The position numbers and the translations under genes were made by a program. Shown one piece after another: positions 1 through 14,938 of a DNA stretch of 64,000 nucleotides. Position 1 is the stretch's first letter, and each line of letters starts with the position of its first letter. This stretch comes from Piromyces finnis (lineage: Eukaryota > Neocallimastigomycota > Neocallimastigomycetes > Neocallimastigales > Neocallimastigaceae), in the NCBI GenBank assembly GCA_002104945.1, contig MCFH01000014.1, positions 715,001 through 779,000 of the forward strand. Direction: 5' to 3'. The notes under the pieces are model-generated. The model had not been told where the DNA came from, ran no database searches, and saw nothing but the letters and a program-made list of their open reading frames with translations.

Positions 1-20
1 AGTAAAGAAACAAATATTTC

Positions 21-108
<88 letters not shown>
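21..108. repeat. TAA trinucleotide microsatellite
   Basis: Uninterrupted TAA repeat of about 29 units at the left edge of the window. Similar AAT/ATT tracts recur at 11509-11616, 43485-43658, 45240-45388 and 53741-53840, and one of them lies inside a coding frame. Confidence 0.97.
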
Positions 109-614
109 TATCATTAATACTAGAAAATAATTAAAAAAACTATAGTACTTAATTTATTATATATATTTTATTTACAATATTACTTTATATTAGAAAATTT
201 TTATTTTATTGTTATCTTTTAATCATTTTTTACTTTTTTTTATATAATATAAAGTTTAATAAAAATTATAACAAATATTATTAAATAAAAATATGTAGAA
301 ATTATAAAAAAGGAAATATTGTGTGTTTTTCGGTTTATATAAAAGAGGAATTATTAATATTTTTTTTATATTTATGGATTTTAAAAAGTTTTAATTATTA
401 TCATAATTGATTAAAGGAGCAATTTTTGTTATTTTTATATGAATTTAAGAAGTAAAATTACATATTTAATTAATACTAGTTTAAATAAATACTTTATTTA
501 TATATTAATATAATTTTTAATAATATAATATTTAAAACATTTTAAACTCATCGTTTTATATTGAAGATTCTAGAACAAGAATAAAAATAAATTTGAAAAT
601 GAATATAAAAATAT
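109..614. other. AT-rich intergenic sequence
   Basis: No coding region is seen. About 520-590 holds an imperfect inverted copy of 708-775: the core CTAGAACAAGAAT on the left matches ATTCTTGTTCTAG-like sequence on the right. This makes a loose inverted repeat that overlaps the start of the duplicated block. Confidence 0.6.
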
Positions 615-2090
615 ATTAATATTTTGTTTTAATATATTTTGAATAAATTTTAAATATTATGATATTAAAATATAATTAAGAAAATGGTTAGTCTTATTAT
701 TTTTTTTAAAAATTTGTTTTTGTTCTTGTTCTAGAATTATTAATATAATAAAATGAACATAAAATGTTTTAAACTTTATATTAATAATAATTATATTAAT
801 TAAATTGAAAAATATTATATTTTATAATATAATAAAATAGATAATATTATATCTATTGAATATATTCTAATTTTATATATTTGATGATGACTTATTTTAC
901 TTTAAATGTTTTAATCATTATATATAAAATATATTATTATAATAGTATTTCAATATTATTTAACTTTATATATAATTACATTTAAAATGAATTTAAATAG
1001 AATTTAAATAAAATTTAAATAAATAGTATATTTAATATATTAATTTATTAATATTTATATAATATTAGTAATATCTATATAATATTATTGTTTATATGAT
1101 AAAGATATTGATTATAAATCTTTAATTATAAATAGTAGTATATAATAATACATAATTTTTTTATAAAAAACAAATATTTGTATAATACTTATTTTTATTA
1201 TTCGAATATTGACATTAAATGGGTAGTTGTATATTTATAAAGTATTAATAACACGTATTTTATTATATATAATATATAATATATAAAACAAAACTAAGGA
1301 ATATGGTTAAATAATATAAAGCTTTTTTTATTATAATAAATTTAACTATTAGTAAATTTAAGAAAAAAGTGGATTGTGTCGGGCCAAATAAATTTTTAAG
1401 TACCAATTATAATTTAGGAATTTAATATATATTCCTTTTAATTTTTTTTAAAAAATCATTTTTTCCATCAATTAATTTAATTTATTTTTTTAATTAATTT
1501 TGAATGAATAAAAAAATTACAAAAATTAAAGTTATGGGATACATTTTAGTTAAAAAAAATAAAATATTACATGAATTTTAATATAAACTTTTTTATGGCT
1601 TTTTTTTTTTTTTTTTTAATTAATAATATTGTATAAAAAATTATTTTTAAATATTTAAATAAATATTATTTACTTTTTTTTTAAAGTATATATAAAAGAA
1701 AATAAAAATAATATTGAGTAATGCTTTTATAATAAAAAAAATTATAAAACAAACACTAAATAATTAATTTATTTATTAATTTAAAATAATATAATAATAT
1801 AATTTATAAATTATGTAAGAAAAGAAAAGTGATGATCTTTCCTTTTAGAAACTTTAAATAAATTAAAATTTTAAAGTATAAAATAAATCATATGGAATTT
1901 TGAATGGAATATTACTAAATGGGGTAAAAATATATATATTATTATTTTTTAAAAAAAGAAAAAAAGTAAAACAGTTTAAGATGAGATATAACTTACTATT
2001 GTTTTATTATTAAAAAAAACCAAAAAGACTTCTAATAATGACTTTATATTTTTATATATTAAATATATTATTATTTATATTATTGTTATT
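615..2090. repeat. Segmental duplication, copy 1 (empty-site copy)
   Basis: This ~1.48 kb block is repeated almost base for base at about 4586-6612, with only scattered single-base differences by eye (for example TTGATGATGA against TTAATGATGA near 890/5400). No ORF of note lies in it. It carries the undisturbed 13-mer TAATATAATAAAA at 825-837. In copy 2 that 13-mer flanks a 537-bp insertion, so copy 1 shows the pre-insertion state. Confidence 0.9.
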
Positions 2091-2802
2091 ATTTTTGCTG
2101 ATATTACTATTGTTGTTGTTGCTATTATTAGTATTATTAAAAATTAAAGAATTATATATGTAAATATTAAATAAAAAGAAAAAATATTACATAAATGATA
2201 ATAATTTCTATTTTTTAAAATTTAGATATTAACTTAAAACCTTTGATAAAAATAATATATTACTCTAAAATAAAAATTTTATAAATTTATTGGAAAATAT
2301 AAGAATATTACAAATTGTATATTTAAAATTAAAAAAATACTTTAGTATAGAAGTAATTTAATATTACAATAAAGTTTATTATATATTTCCTTGATAAGAA
2401 TGAATGAATATGAATACTATATAAATATGCAATTCTATTTTTTAAATATATTAAATATTACAATTATTGTTTTTAAATAATTATAAAAATTATATATAAA
2501 TAATAATCAATAATAAATACTTTTCTTAAATAAAACAAAAACACGCTATTTTTCTTTTTTATAATTATAATATATATTATTTAATAATATTTTTTAATTA
2601 TATATTATAGTAAATAATGTAAAGATGTAATTAAAGTATAACTATTCAAATAAGAAATTCCAGTGTAAGTTTTTATTTTTAAGTAATTTTTATTTTTTTA
2701 AAAATATTTTAATTTTAATGATAACTATTAGAAATGTAGAATAAATGAAATTTAAATATTACAAGGTAATAAAAAAATAAATATCATTATTACTTTTATT
2801 AC
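2091..2802. other. AT-rich intergenic sequence
   Basis: Low-complexity DNA with TTG/TTA runs near 2090-2140. No coding region or RNA gene is visible. It lies downstream of the minus-strand RCC1-like gene. Confidence 0.6.
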
Positions 2803-2904
2803 TATAATCACTATCATCATAAGTATTATAATTATAACATTTGTTATTATTATTATAATCACTATCATCATAAGTATTATAATTATAACAATTGTTATTA
2901 TTAA
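2803..2904. repeat. Two-copy 51-bp tandem repeat
   Basis: A unit beginning TATAATCACTATCATCATAA occurs at 2803 and again at 2854, nearly identical. The second unit overlaps the stop codon and 3' flank of the RCC1-like gene on the minus strand. Confidence 0.85.
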
Positions 2905-4055
2905 TTATTAATATTATTTACTATATTATATAAAAAAAGATTTAAATCGCTAATAGTAAAGTAATGGCCAATACCTGCTTGATAATTATATCCTTCACCG
3001 CAGATGAAAATATTTCCATCATTGGAAAGGAGCATGCTGTGGAATTTTCCACAGACTATTTCTAAAATTGGAGAATATATAATTGGTTCGATGAGTGTTG
3101 GGTAATCAATATCTAAATCGTCATTAATACCTAGTTGACTCCACTCATTAGCACCAAACTAGCAAAATTATTATAAAGTTATTATTTATTATTTTAGTTA
3201 TGGATTAATTTATATATTGATATATTGATAAATAATTTTTTTTATATTTACTCCCCATGGCTTTCCATCTTTGTCAATAAGAAAACCGTGATATCTACCA
3301 GAGATAACTCTGGTAAACTCAATTTTTCTCTTGTTTTTATCTAAAACAGTAAATTCAGAAGCATCCGAATTATAGTTACTACTTTTAATAGCTAAAAGTT
3401 TTTCATGATAATACTTTTGATTATAATTCCTAAAATAAATTTATAATATAACAAAGTAATAATATTTTTATTAAATTATACATTTCATTTCATATAAATG
3501 TTATAAATGTAATAATATTTTTATACCCTTACCAATAATAGAATTTATTGCTTTCAGAAATGGCATAAATATATCCTTTAGAGATAGACATATCTGTGAC
3601 CTTTTCTTTGAATTGATTTAATTTAATCAATTCATCATCCTATATGTTTTTATTATTGTTTAAATAAAATATTAGTATAATTATTTCTGGTATTATATTT
3701 ATAACTATATATATTTCTTACCATATCATTTTGCTTTAAGAGTATTTCCCCATCTTTAGATCTGAAAATGGTAATATCTTCATTTTTAACAACCTGAATA
3801 AAATGAGCATTATTGTTCCTGAAGCATCCCATTCTCTAAAAAAAATATTAAAATTTATTAAAATCATTATATTAAATAAATAATCAAACAAATAAACAAA
3901 TAAACAATAATTAAAATTTTACTAACAATTAAATAATTACGAATTAATGCTTTAAAGGTTCCTGTATGTTTTGGATTAAAATTCATAATATTACTAATAA
4001 AGTTATCCATATTGTAACTAAATGCCTTTCTATCAAAAGAAGCTTTTGAAGCCAT
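2901..4055 (-). CDS. RCC1-like repeat protein, five exons
   Basis: Exons joined by eye at GT-AG sites: 4055-3927, 3835-3722, 3639-3533, 3429-3252 and 3158-2901. The reading frame is maintained across all four introns and gives about 261 residues. Blade-like RCC1 motifs are visible: GRYHGFLIDKDGKPW joined across intron 4 to FGANEWSQLGI, then CGKFHSMLLSNDGNIFICG near the C-terminus. RCC1 repeats form beta-propellers that serve as Ran exchange factors or general protein-binding scaffolds. A seven-bladed propeller needs about 350-400 residues, so this protein is short. It could be a minor RCC1-domain paralogue, a truncated gene, or a gene with missed 3' exons; the sequence beyond 2901 is simple repeat. 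The start is the first ATG of a frame with no upstream extension. The first donor (GTTAGT) is weaker than the others and is the least certain junction. The exact cellular role cannot be told. Confidence 0.78.
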
Positions 4056-4585
4056 TATGAGTATGAAAAGAAAAGTAATTAATAAAAGTTGAAATTCTTA
4101 AAGTGTAATATTGATGAAAGAGAACAAATATTTTTTAACAAAAAAAATACTATGTTTTTATATAATATTTTTAAAATGATATTAACAAATAGGAATGAAT
4201 AAACTTTAAATTTTAATATCCACTTTTATTTTAATAAAAAATATTAATATAATTGTCATTATTATTGTTATTATATTATATTCTGTTATATTATATTATA
4301 TTATATTATATTATATTGTATTTTATTAGTTAAGTTAAAATTTATTATTTTAAAAAGTTAATTTTAAATTGCTTTATTAATTTAAGTTATTGATGTTTAA
4401 TATTTTTTAATATTTTATCATTATATTATATAATAATAAAATATGAGTCATACTTTTAATATTATTATGTTATATTATTTCTAAGAAATGATACTGTTAA
4501 GTTTAGAAATGATTAAATAAGAAATTATTATTCAATTCATTATTATATAGTTCTATTTTATAATTATCTTTTTTACATAAAAAAA
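4056..4585. promoter_or_regulatory. Upstream region of the RCC1-like gene
   Basis: AT-rich sequence 5' of the minus-strand gene, with a TTATA pentamer run at 4262-4320. No specific promoter element can be assigned. Confidence 0.35.
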
Positions 4586-6612
4586 TTAATATTTTGTTTT
4601 AATATATTTTGAATAAATTTTAAATATTATGATATTAAAATATAATTAAAAAAATGGTTAGTCTTATTATTTTTTTTAAAAATTTGTTTTTGTTCTTGTT
4701 CTAGAATTATTAATATAATAAAATGAACATAAAATGTTTTAAACTTTATATTAATAATAATTATATTAATTAAATTGAAAAATATTATATTTTATAATAT
4801 AATAAAAGTCGTTCCAGTTTCTATCCTGGTTATTAAAACCCCCGCTTAGCATTCATAAGGCTTCTGGTTCGACCCCCGCCATTGACAGTTCTTTAGTGAT
4901 TTTCCTGTTTCAGGTTTGCGCTTAAAGTATAGGGGTTAAAGGTCAATTCAGGTAAGTATAACTATACCACCGGACTCTACCCTAAGCAGTTAATTCAGAT
5001 TGGTAGTTTTCTCCGTATCAAGCGGTTTTCCCACTGAAGTTTAGAGTATATGTAGGAAGGGGTATCAATTAATTCACAGATTACTAACTATGGTCTTTGA
5101 GGGTTGTTCTCATCGTTAATCATCCTTCGCCAATAAAGGTTCAGGAGATCACTGGTGTTGGTAGCTCGGTCTTTGTGTGATAGGATCGTTAAGAGCAATA
5201 AGCCATTCCATATTAGCCCTGCCCAGAGGGATGATTGTGCCGACGTCGTTCTGATATGGCAATGTACAATAATGTACAATCACATACCATATATAACTCA
5301 GGGGGTTAGATGAGGATATATGGAAGTCTAAAAAAAAAAAAAAATAATATAATAAAATAGATAATATTATATCTATTGAATATATTCTAATTTTATATAT
5401 TTAATGATGACTTATTTTACTTTAAATGTTTTAATCATTATATATAAAATATATTATTATAATAGTATTTTAATATTATTTAACTTTATATATAATTACA
5501 TTTAAAATGAATTTAAATAGAATTTAAATAAAATTTAAATAAATAGTATATTTAATATATTAATTTATTAATATTTATATAATATTAGTAATATCTATAT
5601 AATATTATTGTTTATATGATAAAGATATTGATTATAAATCTTTAATTATAAATAGTAGTATATAATAATACATAATTTTTTATAAAAAACAAATATTTGT
5701 ATAATACTTATTTTTATTATTCGAATATTGACATTAAATGGATAGTTGTATATTTATAAAGTATTAATAACACGTATTTTATTATATATAATATATAATA
5801 TATAAAACAAAACTAAGGAATATGGTTAAATAATTTAAAGCTTTTTTTATTATAATAAATTTAACTATTAGTAAATTTAAAAAAAAAGTGGATCGTGTCG
5901 GGCCAAATAAATTTTTAAGTACCAATTATAATTTAGGAATTTAATATATATTCCTTTTAATTTTTTTAAAAAATCATTTTTTCCATCAATTAATTTAATT
6001 TATTTTTTTAATTAATTTTGAATGAATAAAAAAATTACAAAAATTAAAGTTATGGGATACATTTTAGTTAAAAAAAATAAAATATTACATGAATTTTAAT
6101 ATGAACTTTTTTATGGCTTTTTTTTTTTTTTTTTTAATTAATAATATTGTATAAAAAATTATTTTTAAATATTTAAATAAATATTATTTACTTTTTTTTT
6201 AAAGTATATATAAAAGAAAATAAAAATAATATTGAGTAATGCTTTTATAATAAAAAAAATTATAAAACAAACACTAAATAATTAATTTATTTATTAATTT
6301 AAAATAATATAATAATATAATTTATAAATTATGTAAGAAAAGAAAAGTGATGATCTTTCCTTTTAGAAACTTTAAATAAATTAAATTCTTAAAGTATAAA
6401 ATAAATCATATGGAATTTTGAATGGAATATTACTAAATGGGGTAAAAATATATATATTATTGTTTTTTAAAAAAAGAAAAAAAGTAAAACAGTTTAAGAT
6501 GAGATATAACTTACTATTGTTTTATTATTAAAAAAATTAAAAAGACTTCTAATAATGACTTTATATTTTTATATATTAAATATATTATTATTTATATTAT
6601 TATTATTATTCT
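4586..6612. repeat. Segmental duplication, copy 2 (filled site)
   Basis: Same block as 615-2090, in the same orientation, interrupted by the retroposon at 4808-5344. Removing that insert and one 13-bp target copy leaves about 1.48 kb that aligns end to end with copy 1. The two copies bracket the RCC1-like gene. Confidence 0.9.
4808..5344 (+). mobile_element. SINE-like tRNA-related retroposon with poly(A) tail
   Basis: A 537-bp insert that is clearly richer in G+C than its surroundings and ends in 15 A residues (5330-5344). It is flanked by a 13-bp direct repeat, TAATATAATAAAA, at 4795-4807 and 5345-5357; the paralogous empty site is at 825-837. Near its 5' end lies a perfect pol III B-box, GGTTCGACCCC (about 4867-4877), within a stretch resembling the 3' half of a tRNA (loop TTCATAA, then the T-arm). 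A convincing A-box is not seen. It has no coding capacity, and the 63-codon reverse frame inside it is random. The target duplication and poly(A) indicate LINE-type retroposition in trans. The tRNA origin of the head is an inference from the B-box and loop. Confidence 0.85.
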
Positions 6613-7689
6613 TATTATTATTATTATTATTAGTAGTAGTAGTAGTAGTAGTAAGTAGTATTGTTATTATTAAAAAACTATAAATTTATATATGATGGTA
6701 TTATTATTATTTATTAATATTATTTTTGTATTTTTTTAAAAAAATTCAAAAATTAATAAAATAAAGTTTAGTAACATTTTTAAATAGGCCGTTTGTTTCA
6801 AAAAGGAAATTATTTTTTTTTTATCAGAATAAGTCATGCGAATTAATTATATAACATTTACATTTTATAAAATATATTAATAATAATGCACCATGAAAAA
6901 TTCAGAATATAATAAGGATTAGGTATATTGTGTTAAAAGAATGAAATAAAACTATTTTAATATTTTTTATTATATATATTTTTTAAGATTAGGTTATTAT
7001 GAATCTGGTTTCATTTTTAGATTCATATAAATGCTATTATAAACATTGAAATAAAATGAAATTTTGCTATTCTAAACAACTTTTAAAGTGGAATTCCATA
7101 TTAAATCGATGATAATATCTTCAAATGAATTATGTTTCTATTTTTTTTTACAAAAACCAAATTAAAATTGTTATTTATAATTAAATAAAACTATAGAAGA
7201 TAATTCAAAATAATTTTATTCTATAAAAATAATATTTCTATCAAAACAACTGTAATATCAAGTTTTCAAATATTTCTTTAAACAAATAACAAAATAAAAT
7301 ACATATAAAGAAATAAATTGAAAAGTAATAAATTTTTTTGTTAAAAGAATATATTTTATTAAATAATAAACTTTTTACTGAATAATATATCATTTTTAAT
7401 CATTAAAAGGTAATTCTTTCATACTTAAAAAAGTAAAGATATATATAATATTTAAAAATTAAAAGAATGCTACTAAAATGAGGTACAATTATCAATGGAT
7501 ATCATGAATATTAGAGAGTAAAGTACATATGAAAATAATATTTTCATGTATCATCTAATATAATAATATGTTCAAGTCACATATTATTTTTATATCACTT
7601 TCAATCCCATTTGTAATAATAATAAATAATATTATCATTTATCATATTATATATAATTATAATTTAAATTTATAATGTAACAATAATAA
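6613..7689. other. AT-rich intergenic sequence with microsatellites
   Basis: Begins with ATT and AGT trinucleotide runs (about 6600-6665). The remainder is low complexity and no coding region is recognised. Confidence 0.55.
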
Positions 7690-7840
7690 CTAAATAATTA
7701 TTGCAATTAAAATAATTATAGTAATTATAATGGTATTATCATATTGCAAATAATTATATATATTATATATACTAAAAAAAAGTAAATATTTGAATTCATT
7801 TAAATATAATATAATAAAATTGATAATTATTTAGTAAAAT
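7690..7840. repeat. Dispersed repeat shared with 50440-50565
   Basis: The stretch beginning AATTAAAATAATTATAGTAA and ending AAAATTGATAATTATTTAG recurs with few changes just upstream of the inverted PI-PLC fragment at 50573. Its nature is unknown. Confidence 0.6.
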
Positions 7841-8025
7841 TATTATTTTGTTTTTATTTATAAATACATAATATTTAAACTATATATTTTTATACATTAA
7901 TTTATGGGTTAAAGATTATTAATATAATAAAAATGTAACCCATATTAATTAAATTAACTAAATTAACATATAATATATTAAAGTGTAAATTAATACTATA
8001 ATTTTTATTTTATGTACGCTTTTTT

Positions 8026-8415
8026 CAGCAATAACAGCAACAAATAATAAGTGAAATTATAATTATAATTAATAATATACCCATAATTATTAATACTTCA
8101 ATAGTATATTGTCACTATCCGAAGGACTATTTTCACGAATTTGACATGTATTCTTTACACAACTTTTATAAGAGCATTCGTCATTTTCTATACATATATC
8201 ACTTGGTGCCTTACTACAATATATATGAACTTTTACCTAAGAACTCTTTATCTGAATAAATATTACTACAATAAACAACTGGTGTTTCATCATTAAACAT
8301 ACAATGATTTTTGTAACATTTATTTGATAAGCATGAGTAGTTTTCATCAAAAATAGTTTTATTACTTTCATAATTATTTTACTCAATATCGTCAAAAGTA
8401 CAAGTATGAACAATA
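8026..8415 (-). pseudogene. Broken gene for a Cys-rich single-pass membrane protein
   Basis: Reading the minus strand, regularly spaced cysteines appear in a Cys-rich ectodomain (for example YSCLSNKCYKNHC and ICIENDECSYKSCVKNTC). They are followed by a hydrophobic segment of about 17 Ile/Leu residues and a terminal CCCYC before the stop at 8026-8028. The frame is broken by an in-frame TAA near 8388 and by a one-base shift near 8235, so no intact protein can be made. The layout (Cys-rich repeats, one membrane helix, short tail) suggests a small cell-surface protein. I do not recognise the family. An intron-rich but functional gene is possible but less likely, because no GT-AG pair restores the frame obviously. 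Confidence 0.5.
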
Positions 8416-8619
8416 TAATTTATTATATTACCGTTTTTATTGTAAATAATAATTATATATATCATTTACACTGGCACATTCTCTTGAAATTCTTTAGAAA
8501 TTCAAGAGTTATTATTATAAAGGAATAAATTATAATAAATAACACATACATTTTTTCTTTTTTAATAAAATAAAATATTTTTCTATTAAAACAATACTTA
8601 TTAGATAATAAAAATTAAT

Positions 8620-9140
8620 TTAATAACCTCGGACCCATCTAACCCTTTGTGTTTGGTTGTTTATTATAAATCTTTATAACAAATTTGATAAGTTTTTTTT
8701 TATTTATTATTTTGATTTTCCAATATTTTTTATTTAAATATATTATATATATTACTACAATATTAATAGTTAATATTATATTGTAGATAGTAATTTCTTT
8801 AAACGATAATAAGAAATTACTGTAATTTGATAAAGAATGAAATTTATAAAGATAAAATAGCTGATTTTAAAATTATATAAACTTAATATAAATATTTAAT
8901 TAAATTTTAAAAATGTAAAATATAAATAATTTTTGTTTATAAACAAACTTAAATGTAATTAAATAGTATAAATAGAAATAGAAAATATTATTTTAAAAAT
9001 TGTTACTAATTAGCCAGGAAAATTAGAAGATATTAAAAGAAATTATAATATATTTTCTTTTATAATACATAGCGAGATGTATTATATATTTATTTTAAAT
9101 TAATAAACTAATATTATAAAACAAGATGTTTTTAAAATTT
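8620..9140. repeat. Dispersed repeat family G, copy a
   Basis: Shares the landmark TTAGCCAGGAAAATTAGAA and the stretch ATACATAGCGAGATGTATTA with 44184-44545, and its left part (GGTTGTTTATTATAAATC) with 38440-38730. No coding region. The three copies overlap in different segments, so the full unit is longer than any single copy here. Confidence 0.75.
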
Positions 9141-9960
9141 TAGAAATATGGCATATTTGAACCTGTGTCATATTTATATGTAAAAATTTAATATATAATT
9201 TCAATTATATATGCAAATTCTTAACTACAATGTATTAATACGTCATTGTAAATATTGTAATATAATTATATACAAGAATAATTAATGCTTATTTTAGTTT
9301 TGATATATTTGTTTTATTATATCTCTAATGTGTAAAATATTAAAGAAATTTATTTATTGAAACTCTTTTTATTATATGTTTGAGTTTATTTTTTCTTAGA
9401 AAGATTGTAATATCTTTCGTATTTTTTGAAAAAATAATAACTCTTGATTTTTTATTAAATTCAAGAATTGTTTTATTTATAGAAATTTTAAAATTTAAAG
9501 TTAAATTAAAGAATTTTCTAGTCTAAAAATAAATTAACTAGGGAAAGACTGGAAAAGAAAATCCTAGAAGGATTTCAATTAATAATCTATTCTTATTAAT
9601 CACCGAATAATTAAATCAAAACCTATTTGTGATAGGAAAAATACATTATTTATAAGAAATATAGAATTACTTAAATTTAATTCTAATTTCTTACATTATA
9701 AGAAATATTTGTTGCCATAAAATTGCCAACAAATATTTCAATTGAAACCATGTCATGAATATTAGTGGATTCATGATAAGTTATTTAAATGTTTTATTCA
9801 TTTAATTAATCAGAAATAATATTTTATAAAAACATTATTAAATAATAATTTTAGAGATATTTATTAATTATAATTAATAAAATTTTATATTTATTAAAGT
9901 TTAAATAATATCTCTTCATCCATTTGATGTGGAAGGAAATTTAAACAAATGAAATAATCG
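9141..9960. other. AT-rich region upstream of decayed element E1
   Basis: No ORF is found. A zinc-knuckle coding stretch starts at 9961, so part of this region is probably an unrecognisable 5' portion of the same gag gene or its leader. No LTR boundary could be placed. Confidence 0.4.
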
Positions 9961-12345
<2,385 letters not shown>

Positions 12346-14092
12346 TGATATCTTTGATGTTCTTATTGGTATTGCTACATTAAAAAGGAATAATTTTATT
12401 TTAAATTTAGTTGATGATTCTTTATTACATGTTAATAATAATGAATGTATTAAATTAATACAATTACTTTATGATGTAAATTTTAATAATTTAAATAATA
12501 TTAATAAAGATGATGATAAAAACTATATAGAATGTGAGTGGAATAAATTTAATAATGTGTGTCCTAATAACGATACTTTTGATAAAGTTTCCAATTTAAG
12601 AGTTTCTGATTTTATAGATAATTGAGAAAATAATATATTTTATTTTCCTAATAATATTACTACTAATAATATTTACATATCTGATAATAATACTTTATTT
12701 AAAAATTCCTGTTCTAACCCACTTCCTGTTTTTATATCAATTGTCAAAGAAGATATCTCTTCTAATATTTCTAATAATAATAGTAGTGATAAGAAGCAAC
12801 TTATTATAAATGATATAATAAATGAAATACCTATTTCTAGTAGAAATAATATAAAGCAACTATTTTCTGAGTATAGTGATGTAGTGGCAATAAAGACAGA
12901 TGATTTAGGTCATTCTAAATTAATGCCACATAATAAAATAAATTTAGTTCCTGGAACCCAACCTATTAAACAACGTGCGTATAGATTATCTAAAGTGCAA
13001 GCTGATGCATTAAAAAATGAATTAATTAAGCTTATTGATAATAAATTAATTGTTCCTTCTAGTTCTTCATGGTCATCTCCAGTAGTTTTAATACCTAAGA
13101 ATAATCAAATAAGAATGTGTGTTGACTATAGAAAGGTAAATAATTGCACTATAAAAGATGCATATTCACTTCCTTTGATTGATGATATTTTATACTATGT
13201 TGGTAATGCTATTATTTTATCTACTATTGATTTATTTTCTGGTTATCATCAAATACTTATGCATCCTGACGATAGAGACATAACTTGCTTCACTACCATA
13301 TATGGAAACTTTAATTTATACCTTTTGGACTTTGTAATGCACCGGCCACTTTTCGACGTGAAATGAATCGTATATTTTTTGATTTAATTGGTGTATGTGT
13401 ATTTGTTTATATAGATAATCTTGTTAATTATTCTAATTCATTGGAGCAACATTATGAAGACATTAAAAAGGTTTTTAAAATTTTAAATAATAACGGTTTA
13501 AAAATTAATGTAGAGAAATGTCATTTTTTTAAAGAAAAGGTGGAACTACTTGGTCACTCCCTCTACTAAAGGTATTAAACCTATTGATTCTAAAGTTCAA
13601 GATATTATGAATTGGTTACCTCCTAAAGATATTAAACAACTACGTTCATTTTTAGGTGCTATTGGTTATTATAGAAAGTTCATTTCTAACTTTGCTCAAA
13701 TTGCTAAACCTCTATATGATTTAACTAAGAAGAATGTTACATTTAAATGGAATGATATTTTCAATAATGCTTTTGAAACACTAAAAAATAAATTAGCTAT
13801 TGCACCTATTCTTACTCCTCCAGATTTCAATAAACAATTTATAATACGTACTGATACATCTAAATCAGGAATAGGTGGTGTACTTATTCAATTAGATAAT
13901 GACAGTTTTGAAAAACATCTCTATTTTGAAAGTAGAACATTATCTGATTCAGAAATAAATTATAGTATAACTGAACTTGAAGGGTTAGCTGCTTTTTATT
14001 GTGTATGTAAATTTAAACCATCTATCACTGGCAACAACCTTGAAACACTTCTGTATACTAATCATAAACCTTTGGTCTATATTTTCAATAGC
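12346..14092 (+). pseudogene. Decayed retroelement E1: reverse transcriptase and RNase H
   Basis: The protease-RT linker (12346-12880) is readable in one frame with a stop near 12622. RT follows at about 12884-13569 with RMCVDYRKVNNCTIKDAYSL. The frame shifts near 13320, beyond which PFGLCNAPATF is readable, and again near 13550. The catalytic box is YIDN instead of YIDD (about 13411), so a metal-binding Asp is lost in addition to the frameshifts. The thumb (QLRSFLGAIGYYRKFI) and RNase H (IIRTDTSKSGIGGVL) lie at 13550-14092. The solo LTR at 14093 interrupts RNase H, which resumes after it (14845-14938, SKEPSSSRHVKWI). Integrase is not found; it was lost where E1 meets element C at about 14939. 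Confidence 0.85.
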
Positions 14093-14844
14093 TGTAAAGA
14101 TATAATATATATCTTTAGATTATTTAATAATTAATTATTAATTATTAAATAATAAATTAATATTTAATAAAACTAATTATAAAATTTTTGAGTAAATTTT
14201 ATGGAATAATTTAATAATAAATTATTTTATAATAATTCCGTTAAATTTAAATTAAGATAAATATTTAAATTTAAGGAATAAAAGAATTTTAATTAAATTT
14301 AATTACTTCAAATATTTTAAATAATTAAAATATTTTTTAAATACTTTTTATTTAAATTTAGAATAATTTAATAATAATATACTTTTTTATTTAAATTTAG
14401 AATAGCTTAATAATTTTAACTTAGTTTAAAAATAAATTTGTTTATATTTAAATAGGAAATATATTAAGAATAGTATTGATAATATTAAATTAATTTATAA
14501 ATAATACATGGACTTTATTCAATTTTGAGTTTACTCAAACTGAATTAAAAGTATAATGAATTAGTTTTAGTTTAGTTTTGTTATTTTATTATTTAGTTAG
14601 ATTAGTTTTGTTTATTTTATATTAAATATACGTTTATTTAAATAGTATAATATATTAGAATATAATTATGAAAAATATAAATACATGTAATTTTTATTTA
14701 TTAAATCAATGTAATTGTTATTTTAAATTTTGATAATTAATAAAAGTAAAAGTTGTGATAAAAAATATTCTTTTATTTTTTTGTTTTCGTGTTTAGTTGT
14801 TTTATTGTTAAATATATAATCTGTTTTAAGATTAATATTTTACA
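14093..14844 (+). mobile_element. Solo LTR, family A, copy 1
   Basis: Begins TGTAAAGATATAATATATAT and ends TATTTTACA. It is flanked by the 5-bp direct repeat ATAGC (14088-14092 and 14845-14849). It interrupts the RNase H coding region of E1, whose reading resumes right after the right-hand repeat. It contains TATAAATA at 14676-14683 and GTAATTGTTAT at 14711-14721, 35 bases apart, as in the other A and B LTRs. A single LTR with an intact target duplication indicates LTR-LTR recombination that removed a full element. Confidence 0.92.
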
Positions 14845-14938
14845 ATAGCAAAGAACCCTCATCAAGTCGTCATGTTAAATGGATAACAAAGTTCAGTATT
14901 TTGGGAAAAGACCCCTAGAATTACTAATTCAAGGATTT
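14845..14938 (+). pseudogene. Decayed element E1: RNase H tail after the solo LTR
   Basis: Continuation of the frame broken at 14092: after the target-site copy, codons read SKEPSSSRHVKWITKFSILG, the conserved end of gypsy RNase H (SRH.RW). It stops abruptly at about 14939, where sequence of element C begins. This implies a deletion joining the two relics. Confidence 0.75.

Noticed and set aside
5088-5279. 63-codon reverse ORF
   Set aside because: It lies wholly inside the SINE-like insert, which is a non-coding retroposon. The frame is open only because the insert is G+C-richer.
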